Positions 54,723-62,874 of a DNA stretch of 64,000 bases are shown here, one piece after another. How positions within the stretch are numbered: position 1 is the stretch's first letter; each line of letters opens with the position of its first letter. The notes under the pieces are model-generated. The model worked only from the letters and a program-made list of their open reading frames with translations. It was not told the DNA's origin and did no database searches. Origin of the DNA: Synechococcus sp. JA-3-3Ab (GTDB lineage Bacteria; Cyanobacteriota; Cyanobacteriia; Thermostichales; Thermostichaceae); NCBI RefSeq assembly GCF_000013205.1, contig NC_007775.1:310001-374000 (forward strand), read 5' to 3'. A program made the translations under genes and the position numbers.

Positions 54723-55405
54723 GAAGACGGGCAACGTTGACACTCCCACCGCCTAAAGGCGGGGGATTCTTACGCAGTCCACAAAAGAACCCGTAACGGC
54801 GTTGTCAAAGCGCCTCTAGACAGTTCCTGAAGGCAAAGCCCCAAGGTTCTGCTGACTTTCTTAAGCAGGTTGGCGGCAGCATTTGCCTCAGCGTTGACCA
54901 ACCACCCCTTTGCCGTTTGGTACAGGCCCCGCTTGACACGCCTTCCAGAGGGTCTCCACCCGTCGGGTTTTTCACCATAACTAGGTAGCTCATCTCCATC
55001 TAGGAAGCTTGCCTGCGAGCTGTACCTCTACCTCAATAAACTCGATGCCATAATGCTGACATAATTCTCCTTGAACCGACCTGTTGGGATGAAAACAAAG
55101 TTTCGGTTATTGACCTTCCCTAAACCGCATTCTTGTTTTTGTTCTTTGTTCCAACCTAAGTAAGCGATAGTGCGAGAGGAAAGTCAACGGTACAATCACT
55201 ACAACCATGGTGTGGGGCTAGCGGTTGTTTATCTCATTTTTTGGCCAAAGAGAAGGAAAAAGGTCTTGGTAGGAGAAGTCAGGAAGAGGTTGTTTGAGCT
55301 ATGAAACTATATCAACGACCCCCATCATGGGTAAGCGACTAAAGTGGCTAGCGGGCTTTTCCGCCCTGCACTAAAGTGCGGGGCTACCCAGCTATCCTTT
55401 TGTGT
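54722..55405 (-). mobile_element. Degenerate IS200/IS605-type element
   Basis: Right end with hairpin ACCGCC-taaa-GGCGG near 54747-54763 followed by ggattcttacgcagtcc, a broken tnpB, and a left end with cgactaaagtggct and GCACT-aa-AGTGC hairpins ending about ctatccttttgtgtt. Both ends closely match the ends of the shorter relic at 59.5-59.8 kb. No tnpA is present. Confidence 0.75.
54770..55200 (-). pseudogene. C-terminal two-thirds remnant of tnpB, frameshifted
   Basis: Translating the minus strand in pieces gives consecutive TnpB blocks: TIAYLGWNKEQKQECGLGKV then NNRNFVFIPTGRF; shift; SVQGELCQHYGIEFIEVE; shift; YSSQASFLDGDELPSYGEKP, DGWRPSGRRVKRGLYQTAKG, WLVNAEANAAANLLKKVSRT, ending WTA and TAA at 54770. 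The final RuvC Asp position (NAEAN) has lost the usual Asp, and at least two frameshifts interrupt the frame. Not functional. Confidence 0.85.
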
Positions 55406-55437
55406 TAGTGTCTGGGAGGTTGCCAGGAGGAGGGGCA

Positions 55438-56295
55438 ATGCAAACCGGAGCAGAAGCTCAAGTCCAACAGCGAAAAAAGGAGGCAGGATCCTGGAGAGAC
55501 ATTCGGCTGTTGGTATTGGACATCGACGGCACGATTGCCGGGCCTTCCAACCAGGTTTCGGAGCCGGTGCGGCAGGCCATTCAAAAAGCCAAGGCGGCAG
55601 GCGTGCGGGTAGCCATTGCTACAGGTCGGATGCATCGCTCTGCTGAGCGGTTTCACTACGCCATTGGGGCCGATATGCCCCTCTGCAGCTATCAGGGGGC
55701 GCTCATTCGCGATCCCGACAGCCAAAAGACCTTGAAGCATTGGAGCCTGGACTGGTCGCTGGCGGAGGAGCTGCTGCAGGTGCTGCAGGATCAGCCGGTG
55801 GGGGTGCACCTCTACATCGACGATCAGCTCTATTTGCGGGAGCTCAGCCCCCTCAGCCAAGCCTATGCCGAGCGCTCCCAGGTGCCGTTCCAGATGCTCT
55901 CCCCCGCCCAACACGGGAAAAGCCCCACCAAGATCCTGGCTGTTTCGGAGGATACGGAGTTTCTGCAGCAACTCCAGGGATCCCTGCGGCAGCGGTATTC
56001 TCCTGAGCAGATCTACCTCACCCGCTCGGAGCCGATTTTTTTGGAGGCCACCCATGCGGCGGTGAACAAGGGCAATGCCGTTCGTTTTCTGGCGGAAGAG
56101 CTGCTGGGGGTGTCGGCGGATCAGGTGATGGCCATCGGCGATGGCGACAACGACATCGAGATGCTCCAGTATGCGGGGATCGGGGTAGCCATGGGGAACG
56201 CCTCGCCGGCTCTGCTGCCCCACGCTGATTGGGTTGCTCCCCCCGTCACCGAAGATGGGGTGGCGGTGGCCATTGAGACCTTTATCCTCGGCTAG
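55438..56295 (+). CDS. HAD-superfamily hydrolase, Cof type
   Basis: 285 residues from the ATG at 55438 with AGGAGGAGGGG upstream. Motif I LLVLDIDGTIAGPSNQ (DxDGT), motif II IATGRM, cap domain C2 type, motif III Lys near VNKGNAVRFLA and motif IV VMAIGDGDNDIEMLQYAGIG. These phosphatases act on sugar phosphates, flavin or other small phosphates; the substrate is not determined. The gene runs 11 bases ahead of the UvrD-like helicase and probably forms an operon with it. Confidence 0.9.
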   Translation: MQTGAEAQVQQRKKEAGSWRDIRLLVLDIDGTIAGPSNQVSEPVRQAIQKAKAAGVRVAIATGRMHRSAERFHYAIGADMPLCSYQGALIRDPDSQKTLKHWSLDWSLAEELLQVLQDQPVGVHLYIDDQLYLRELSPLSQAYAERSQVPFQMLSPAQHGKSPTKILAVSEDTEFLQQLQGSLRQRYSPEQIYLTRSEPIFLEATHAAVNKGNAVRFLAEELLGVSADQVMAIGDGDNDIEMLQYAGIGVAMGNASPALLPHADWVAPPVTEDGVAVAIETFILG

Positions 56296-56306
56296 TTGCG
56301 GATGCA

Positions 56307-58466
56307 ATGGTGAGCTTGGCAGATTCTCCTTTTCCCCAAGTCACGTTGCGTCCAGAACAGCAACGGGCATTGGCGTATCGGTCGGGGCCTCTGGGGATCG
56401 CGGCAGTTCCGGGGAGCGGCAAGACGTTTATCCTGGAGCTGCTAATCGCCGATCTCATCCTGAATCGCGGCGTTCCACCGGAGCGCATTGGGGTGTTCAC
56501 CTACATGCGTTCGGCGCGAAGCAATTTGATCAACCGCATCAACCAACGCCTGCAACAGGCGGGCTATCCGGATCGCTTTACCCAAGCCTTCACCTTGCAC
56601 TCGCTGGCGCTGCGGGTGTTGCGGGAGGTTCCCGGCCCTTGGGAAGAGCTGTCCATCCTGGAGGAATATGAACAGGAGCGCCTGCTCAGCCGTCTCTGCC
56701 GCGCCTGGCTCGCCCACCACACCCACCTCTGGGAGCCCTTGATCCCTGCCGAGAAGCCCCACAAGGTGGTCCGAAACCGGCTGCGGTTTCGACGCAGCTT
56801 CCAGCAGATGGTGCGGGCGGTGATCAGCACGGCCAAGAATCTGCGTCTGGGGCCGGAGGCGATCCCCACAACTACTCAGGGCTATCTGGGCTGGGCGGCC
56901 CCCATCTATGCTGCCTACCAAGCGGAGCTGCGTCGCCTGGGCAAGCTGGACTACGACGACCTGGGCTGGCAGGCAGTGGAGCTAATCGAGCGCGACCCGG
57001 CCCTGCGGCAGCAGGTGCAAAATTGGTACGACTACCTATTCGAGGACGAGGCCCAGGACAGCTCCCCCCTCCAAGAAGAGCTGCTGCGGCTGCTCAGCCA
57101 GCGCACCGGCAACCTGGTACGGGTCGGGGATCCCAACCAAAGCATCATGGGCACCTTCACCACCGCCGAGCCGCGGCTGTTTCGCGCCTTTTGTCAGGCC
57201 AATCCCCAGGTGACGTTGAAAGAGTCCAGCCGCAGCGCCCCCCAGATCCTGGAGTTGGCCAACCGCCTGGTGGACTGGGTGAACCAGAAGCACCCCATCC
57301 CAGCCCTGCGCACCGCCCTGGCTCCCCAGCACATTTGCCCGGCCAGCGCTGGCGGCCTAAATCCCCCGGCCAGCGAAGGGGAGGTGGTGTTTCGCCGGGT
57401 AGTCGGATCCCCGGAGCAGGAGCTGCAGGAGGTGACGCGGTGGGCCCTGGCAGCCGCCCAGGCTTTTCCCGACCAGACGGTGGCCATTCTGGTCACCACC
57501 AACGAGCTGGGGGGCAAGGCCCTCGACTACCTGCGGGAACTGGGGGCAGAGCAGGTGATCGATCTGTTGCGGGGCAACCCCAGCCAGCGGCGGGTGTTGC
57601 TGCAACTCAAGGGAATCATCGACTGGTTGGCCCAGCCCATTTCCTCTGCCCGCTTGGCCGCTGCTGTGGATCACCTGGCCGACTGGGCCGGGATCCCGCG
57701 CCTGGAGCTGGGGCCGATGCTGGACTGGATCCGCGCCTCGCTGCCGGAGCGGCTGCTATTTCCCCAGTTTGGGGAAGCCCCCACTTTGCCGGATAGCCCC
57801 TCTTGGCAAAACTTGGGCAGGCTGCTGCGCATCCTTGCCGGTTGGCTGCGGGCCGGGCGCTCCCCTTGGCCGGAGGTGCTCAATGTGATTGTCCAAAGCC
57901 TCTACCGCAAGCCGGAAGAGCTGTTTGTGGGTTGCTACGTCATCGACCAGTTGGAGCAGGTGCTGGGATCCCTGCCCGAGGTCGATTGGCAGGAGATTGC
58001 CCAAGAATTGCGGGTGATTCTGGATCGCCGCCTCAACAACCTGCCCTCGGAGATCTTTGCCTTCAACCCGGAGCCGGGCAGCATCACCGTTACGACTCTG
58101 CACCGCGCCAAGGGCTTGGAATGGGATCAGGTGTTCATCCCCCAGGTGTCGGCCTACGAGTTTCCCACCTACTCTGAAGAGCGACCGGTGGGGCTGAGGT
58201 TTTTGGAGGATGTCGATATGAGAGCAGAAGCCCTGGCCCAGTTGCGGCAGCTCAGCCGCAGAAGTTGTTGGGAGCAGCAGGCCGACTCGGCCACCGAGCA
58301 AGCCTTTTTGGATCTGGCCGCAGAGCGGCTGCGGCTGCTGTACGTGGGCATCACCCGCAGCAAACGGCGGCTTACCCTCTCCGTCTCCAGCCAATCTCGC
58401 TTTGGCGAAGAGCAGAGTGCATCGTTGGTGTTTCGCGTGTTGAGCCGCCCTTGCGAGGCAAGTTGA
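56307..58466 (+). CDS. UvrD/Rep-like superfamily 1 DNA helicase
   Basis: 719 residues. Motif I IAAVPGSGKTFILELL, motif Ia TYMRSARSNLINRI, motif II FEDEAQDSSPLQ, motif III VGDPNQSIMGTFTTAEP, motif V VTTLHRAKGLEWDQVF and motif VI RLRLLYVGITRSKRRL. A complete SF1A helicase of the compact cyanobacterial type. It unwinds DNA 3' to 5' in repair or replication restart; which pathway cannot be read from context. Confidence 0.9.
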   Translation: MVSLADSPFPQVTLRPEQQRALAYRSGPLGIAAVPGSGKTFILELLIADLILNRGVPPERIGVFTYMRSARSNLINRINQRLQQAGYPDRFTQAFTLHSLALRVLREVPGPWEELSILEEYEQERLLSRLCRAWLAHHTHLWEPLIPAEKPHKVVRNRLRFRRSFQQMVRAVISTAKNLRLGPEAIPTTTQGYLGWAAPIYAAYQAELRRLGKLDYDDLGWQAVELIERDPALRQQVQNWYDYLFEDEAQDSSPLQEELLRLLSQRTGNLVRVGDPNQSIMGTFTTAEPRLFRAFCQANPQVTLKESSRSAPQILELANRLVDWVNQKHPIPALRTALAPQHICPASAGGLNPPASEGEVVFRRVVGSPEQELQEVTRWALAAAQAFPDQTVAILVTTNELGGKALDYLRELGAEQVIDLLRGNPSQRRVLLQLKGIIDWLAQPISSARLAAAVDHLADWAGIPRLELGPMLDWIRASLPERLLFPQFGEAPTLPDSPSWQNLGRLLRILAGWLRAGRSPWPEVLNVIVQSLYRKPEELFVGCYVIDQLEQVLGSLPEVDWQEIAQELRVILDRRLNNLPSEIFAFNPEPGSITVTTLHRAKGLEWDQVFIPQVSAYEFPTYSEERPVGLRFLEDVDMRAEALAQLRQLSRRSCWEQQADSATEQAFLDLAAERLRLLYVGITRSKRRLTLSVSSQSRFGEEQSASLVFRVLSRPCEAS

Positions 58467-58585
58467 CAGCGAGGCGCCCGGGCCTCTGGTTCTTCATTGC
58501 CCCGCGGCAGGCTGCTAGCATGGCTAAGCCCGATAGCGCCGCCTTGCGCGATGGGGCAGTCGTTTAAAAACATGGGTATTCTGCA

Positions 58586-59452
58586 ATGCAACCTCGGCGT
58601 GTTGCCCGCGAACTGGCCCTGCTGGGGGTCAACCAACTGCCGGCCACAGCGGCCAAACTGAGCGAAAAACAACTGGAGGACTTGCTGCTGGCAGCCATCC
58701 GCGCTCTGCAGGAAGAGACCCATGAAACTCTCTCCACAGCGGCGGCGGAGATCCAGCGCAGCGATCGCCTGTTGCACGAGAGCGATCCCCTGTTATTGGC
58801 CGCTTCTGATGCCAAGGAAGAGGGCGGAGCTCGCTCTCTTACTGTCCGCCTTCAGCAGGCCCAACGACATCTGCAACGCTTGGAAACGGCTCTGAAGGAG
58901 GCCAACGCCGGCGACACCGTGCAGGGAGAATTGCTGGAGCTGGCCCACCAAGCCCAAGTGGCCCTCAGCAACGCCGGCCAAGCCCTGGAACACCTGGAAC
59001 AGCGGCTGTACAGCGTCCGCCGCATCCTGGATGAGGTCGTTCAGTTGTCCCAAAAGGCGGTCAACCGGCTGGGAGTTGCCCTCTCCATGCCGGAGCTGTT
59101 GCACATTGCCCAAGCTCAAGAGGTACGCGCCTACGCTCTCCAACTGTTGACCGCCCTGCGCACCCATAAGGAGGCTATCGACGCCCGTTTGCAAGGGGTT
59201 TTGGTAGGCTGGCAACTGAAGCGGGTGGGGCGGATCGAGCGCGATATCCTGCGCCTGGCGGTAGTGGAAATGGAGATCCTGCGCAGCAGCCCCGACAAGG
59301 TCGCCATCAACGAAGCTGTAGAATTGGCCAAAAAATACGGGGATCCGGAGGCCGCCGCTTTTGTCAACGGGGTGCTACGGCGGCTGGTGGACAGCCGCAT
59401 GGAAGCCCCTTTCGGTCGGAATCCTTCGCCAGCCGGGGATCTCAGAAGCTAG
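58586..59452 (+). CDS. nusB: Transcription antitermination factor NusB with long internal extension
   Basis: 288 residues, against about 140 in most bacteria. The start [18 protein letters not shown] and the C-terminal [40 protein letters not shown] and [10 protein letters not shown] are NusB. The middle (about 55-175) is an inserted helical region rich in Gln, Glu and Leu, predicted coiled coil ([20 protein letters not shown]). Cyanobacterial NusB commonly has an insertion here; this one looks long. It binds boxA RNA with S10 for rRNA antitermination. Confidence 0.88.
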
Positions 59453-59496
59453 GCTCCTCACTGCCTTAGGGTGAAGGCCCTGCGTGGGGCAGATTG

Positions 59497-59830
59497 TTTG
59501 ACCCTCCTACCGCCCAGGGGATTTTTACGCAGTCCGCAAGCGGACTCACAGAGGCGTTGTCAAGACACCTCTAGACAGTTCCTGGAGGCAAGGCCCCAAG
59601 GTTCTGCTGACTTTTCTGATCGCGTCAGCGGGACGGAGTCGTTGCAGGTTGGCTGAGACGGCAGTCTCTTCCGGACGCTTGCCACCGGTCGGGTTTTTCA
59701 CCGTCTTAGGGGCTCGCCTGGGAACGGCACGCCTCGGTGATAACTATGCCATTGATGAGCAGCTAAAGTTGCTCACGGGCCTTTCCGCCCCGCACTCAAG
59801 TACGGGGCCAGCCAGCTATCCCTCTGTGTT
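59497..59830 (-). mobile_element. Internally deleted, non-autonomous relative of the IS200/IS605-type relic
   Basis: Its left part (59517-59612, ttacgcagtccgc to gttctgctgacttt) matches 54770-54858, and its right part (59740-59830, gagcagctaaag to ctatccctctgtgtt) matches 55330-55405. The middle keeps only ggtcgggtttttcaccg from tnpB, and a family B repeat (59622-59640) sits at the join. About 330 bases, no open reading frame. It ends about 12 bases from the tRNA-Gly 3' end. Confidence 0.75.
59622..59640. repeat. Family B repeat, copy 3
   Basis: GCGTCAGCGGGACGGAGTC inside the deleted IS relative, next to the point where internal sequence is missing. Confidence 0.65.
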
Positions 59831-59841
59831 TTCGATGGGGA

Positions 59842-59913
59842 AGCGGGCGATGAGATTCGAACTCACGACATCCAGCTTGGGAAGCTAGCGTTCTACCACT
59901 GAACTACGCCCGC
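59842..59913 (-). tRNA. tRNA-Gly (anticodon CCC)
   Basis: Acceptor stem GCGGGCG/CGCCCGC, D-arm AGTTCAGTGGTAGAAC, anticodon arm CTAGC-TTCCCAA-GCTGG giving anticodon CCC, and T-arm GTGAG-TTCGAAT-CTCAT. Reads GGG codons. CCA is not encoded. 72 bases including the discriminator U. Confidence 0.95.
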
Positions 59914-60021
59914 AGGGATCCAGGCTCGACAACCTGGAGACTTTCCTAACGCATAGTTTAGCATTTCTTGGACGGGATCCCTGGTACAACAGAAGCAGCG
60001 TTCTACTTCTTTTGTTGATCC

Positions 60022-60573
60022 ATGCCGGCCATCCTCCTGCTCTCCGGTAGTCCTGGCCCTCTTTCTCGGGAAGCCGCTGGCCCGCCACCGCGGTCGGAAG
60101 CGATTTTGCACCACGCTGCCGGGATCCTGTCCGGTCTGGGATTGACGACGGAGTTTGTCTCGGTGCGGGATTTGCCGCCAGAGGATCTGGTGCGGGTTAA
60201 CTTTGAGAGCCCTCACCTCCAGCAGATTCAGGAAAAGGTGGCCCAGGCTGCCGGGATCGTCATCTCTGCTCCTGTCTATAAAGCTTCTTATCCAGGCGTG
60301 TTGAAGGCGCTGCTGGATTTGCTAGACCAGGATGCTTTTACCGGCAAGGTGATTCTCCCCATTGCCACCGGGGGAACCCTGGCCCACCTGCTGGCCATCG
60401 ACTTTGCCATGAAGCCGGTGCTGGCCGTGATGGGCGCAACCCATATCTTGAAAGGGATCTACATCCTCAGCTCGCAGATCCAGTTTGAGGCCGACGGCAC
60501 CCTGCGGCTGGAGGCCGACATTGAAGAACGTCTGCAAGCAGGGATCCGGGCGCTTGCCCAGGCGGTGAAATAA
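60022..60573 (+). CDS. ssuE: NAD(P)H-dependent FMN reductase, SsuE-like
   Basis: 183 residues. MPAILLLSGSPGPLSREAAG provides the flavodoxin-like phosphate loop, then GIVISAPVYKASYPGVLKAL with LLDLLDQDAF, and the family core KVILPIATGGTLAHLLAIDF. SsuE supplies reduced FMN to alkanesulfonate monooxygenase; no ssuD or transporter is next to it, so the acceptor may be different. Confidence 0.88.
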   Translation: MPAILLLSGSPGPLSREAAGPPPRSEAILHHAAGILSGLGLTTEFVSVRDLPPEDLVRVNFESPHLQQIQEKVAQAAGIVISAPVYKASYPGVLKALLDLLDQDAFTGKVILPIATGGTLAHLLAIDFAMKPVLAVMGATHILKGIYILSSQIQFEADGTLRLEADIEERLQAGIRALAQAVK

Positions 60574-60636
60574 GGATTTTTCGTTCATGCGGAAGCGCCC
60601 AGCCAACAACTGAAAGGCAACTCTCCGGTGCAGCCT

Positions 60637-61056
60637 TCAGGGATCCCTCAACAGCACCGTCGCAGTCACAGCGGCACTTTGTCCCAACCGGTCGAAAACC
60701 CGTAAACTGAGCAGGTAAGAGCCGGGCACCAAGTTCAAAGGGGGGCGGATGCGGAAGCGAGTAGTGCAGGACACGTTGCCGGAGACACAGTTGACCTGGG
60801 CTGCTGACAGCGTCTGCACCTCGATCCCCGACCATGACACCTGAAACGCCAGCTCCGCTGGGAGCCGCCCCGGCACCGACACCGAGACCCCAACCTCCAA
60901 AAAGCCGCCCCGGCTAACGGCGGCAGGAATGTCGCTGCTGGTGATTAGCGGCGGCAGAGGGGGGCTGGCAGTGAGCGCGGCGGCACCACAACCGACCAGA
61001 GCCACGCCCAGCAGGGCCAGCGTCAACCCCCAAGGTTTGGATCCCAGCTTGATCAC
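60637..61056 (-). CDS. Lipoprotein with an immunoglobulin-like fold (hypothetical)
   Basis: 139 residues from a GTG at 61056, RBS GGGAG. Lipobox LALLGVALVGCG predicts a lipid-anchored Cys near residue 23. The mature part is a single beta-rich domain (FLEVGVSVSVPGRLPAELAF, LNLVPGSYLLSLRVFDRLGQ) like a secreted Ig-type module; two Cys (VNCVSGNVSC) may form a disulfide. Function unknown. Confidence 0.65.
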   Translation of the reverse strand: MIKLGSKPWGLTLALLGVALVGCGAAALTASPPLPPLITSSDIPAAVSRGGFLEVGVSVSVPGRLPAELAFQVSWSGIEVQTLSAAQVNCVSGNVSCTTRFRIRPPLNLVPGSYLLSLRVFDRLGQSAAVTATVLLRDP

Positions 61057-61224
61057 AGGGCTCCCGCTTCAGAACTCCATCCCCCAAGTATAGAGGATGG
61101 AGGCAACATCTCTAGCGTTAGTTTTGGGAGAACTCAAAAATTCACGCTATAGGTGGTGTCAAGCTGGATATTTGCCCGGAGCATCTGCTAGAGTAAAGCC
61201 CATAATCTGTCGAGCAGCCGGGCT

Positions 61225-62874
61225 ATGGAAGTGGAAGAGGAGCTGAAAGCTTTGCGGGCGCGCGTGCGCAACTTGGAGCGATCCCTAGCAGAGTCAGAGG
61301 CACTGTCATTGCAGCAGATTGAATGTACCCATCGCCTGGAACAGCAACTGCTGGAAGCGCAGGCCCAACTGCAGGAGCGGGAGCAAGCTTTGCAGGCTTG
61401 TCAAGAGGAGAAGGCGCGGCTGGAACAACGTCCTACCCTGGAAGCTTTTCAGCTCCAACAGCAGCACATTGAAGAGTTACAAAATCTTCTCTGGGAAATG
61501 GAGCGCCGACCCACGCTGGAGCACTACCAGATCCTGCAGCAACAGTTGCAGACCAGCCAAGCAGAAATCGAAACCCTGAAGGCAGAACTGCAGCGGCGCG
61601 TCGATCCGGCCCGGTTCTATCAACTGCAGCAGGAGCTCTGGGAGCTGAAACAGCAGGCCAACCAGTTGGGGGAATACGCCGTCAAGTTGCCGCAGGTACA
61701 GCTTTTACAAGCCCAATCGCAGCTCCGCATTCAAGCGCTGGAGGAAGAGAAGGCGCAGTTGCAGGCGCAAATCCAGGAGCTGGCCGCTCGGCCCTCTGCG
61801 CAGGAAATGGAAGCCCTACGGGCGGAGCTGGAGGCGGCCCACCGCCAGGCCGAGGCTGAGGGGCAGCGTCTCAAAGCCGAGCTGGAAAGCGAAAAGGCAC
61901 GCCTGCAAGCCGACCTGAATGCAGCGCAGCAACGTCTTCGCGAATTGGAAGAACGCCCTTCGCAGGAGCAATGGGCAAGCTTGCAAGCGGAGCTGAACCA
62001 GTTGCGCCAACAAGCCTCTTTTGCCAAGGCCGAGCGAACCACCTTGCTGGCGGAGCTGCAGCAGAGCCAGCAGCGCCAGGCAGAACAGGCCCAGCAAATT
62101 GCCAAACTGGAGGCGGAGCTGCAGGCTCTGCGCCAAGAGCGAAAAGCCCAAGTGGATCCCAGCGGCGAGGCGGAGTCTCTGCAGACGCAGCGGCTCCTTG
62201 CTCTAGAAGAGCAAGTGCAGGCTCTCACCCGGGAGCTCGACGCCTTGCGGGCCGAACGGGATCAGCTTCTCCAAGAGCTGGCTCAGCGGCCCACCCTTGT
62301 CCAGTGGCAGGAAGTGCAGCAGCAGCTTCGGGAGCTGGCCCAGCGACCAACTCGGGAAAGCCTGGAAGAAGCCCGGCGGGCACAGGAGCTGGCGGAGGCC
62401 CATCATCTGGTTAGCCAGAAACAGATCGAGAAGCTGCAGCAGCAGGTGGCGACTTTGAAAACCGAGTGTGTGCAGGCCCACGCCTATGCCCAAACTCAGG
62501 AAAAAGAGGTGGCCCTGTTGTTGCAACGCAATCAGGAGCTGGAGGAGCAGCTAGCCGCTCTGCGGCAGTCGTCTGCGGCTCCTCCCCAAGCAGGTGTCGA
62601 GCTCAGGTCTGGCCGCCCGGCTCAGGAACGGGTTCAGGCGGCAGCTGAAGGGCCTGCTCCCTCCCCAGCGGTGGCTGCCGCCCCACCCACCAGCCGACCC
62701 ACAACTGGGAGAACGCCCGCTGGTGGGATCCCACCCCTTGCCCTTGAGGAGCGGCAGGATCGGGCGGAGAAGCTGCTGAGACGCTCCGCCTTGGCGGCTG
62801 CACGGGCTGGGGGAGAAGGGGGCAGCCGCAGCCGCATCGAGTTGCCGGCTTTTGTACAGCGGCGGCCCTACTGA
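61225..62874 (+). CDS. Long coiled-coil protein with periodic RP(T/S) breaks
   Basis: 549 residues. Nearly all of residues 1-450 is heptad coiled coil rich in Gln, Glu, Leu and Ala. The motif RP(T/S)xE recurs at about 69 (QRPTLEAFQ), 95 (RRPTLEHYQ), 189 (ARPSAQEME), 243 (ERPSQEQWA), 354 (QRPTLVQWQ) and 373 (QRPTRESLE), each probably a bend between rods. The C-terminal 90 residues are Pro/Ala/Ser-rich and end with a basic patch. It looks structural or scaffold-like; I do not recognise a named family. Confidence 0.7.
   Translation: MEVEEELKALRARVRNLERSLAESEALSLQQIECTHRLEQQLLEAQAQLQEREQALQACQEEKARLEQRPTLEAFQLQQQHIEELQNLLWEMERRPTLEHYQILQQQLQTSQAEIETLKAELQRRVDPARFYQLQQELWELKQQANQLGEYAVKLPQVQLLQAQSQLRIQALEEEKAQLQAQIQELAARPSAQEMEALRAELEAAHRQAEAEGQRLKAELESEKARLQADLNAAQQRLRELEERPSQEQWASLQAELNQLRQQASFAKAERTTLLAELQQSQQRQAEQAQQIAKLEAELQALRQERKAQVDPSGEAESLQTQRLLALEEQVQALTRELDALRAERDQLLQELAQRPTLVQWQEVQQQLRELAQRPTRESLEEARRAQELAEAHHLVSQKQIEKLQQQVATLKTECVQAHAYAQTQEKEVALLLQRNQELEEQLAALRQSSAAPPQAGVELRSGRPAQERVQAAAEGPAPSPAVAAAPPTSRPTTGRTPAGGIPPLALEERQDRAEKLLRRSALAAARAGGEGGSRSRIELPAFVQRRPY

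Noticed and set aside
54805-54999. 64-residue small protein gene
   Set aside because: It is an out-of-frame reading of the tnpB remnant; the neighbouring frame gives clear TnpB sequence.
59649-59888. 79-codon frame over the IS relic and tRNA-Gly
   Set aside because: It crosses the tRNA and the IS left end; coding is implausible.
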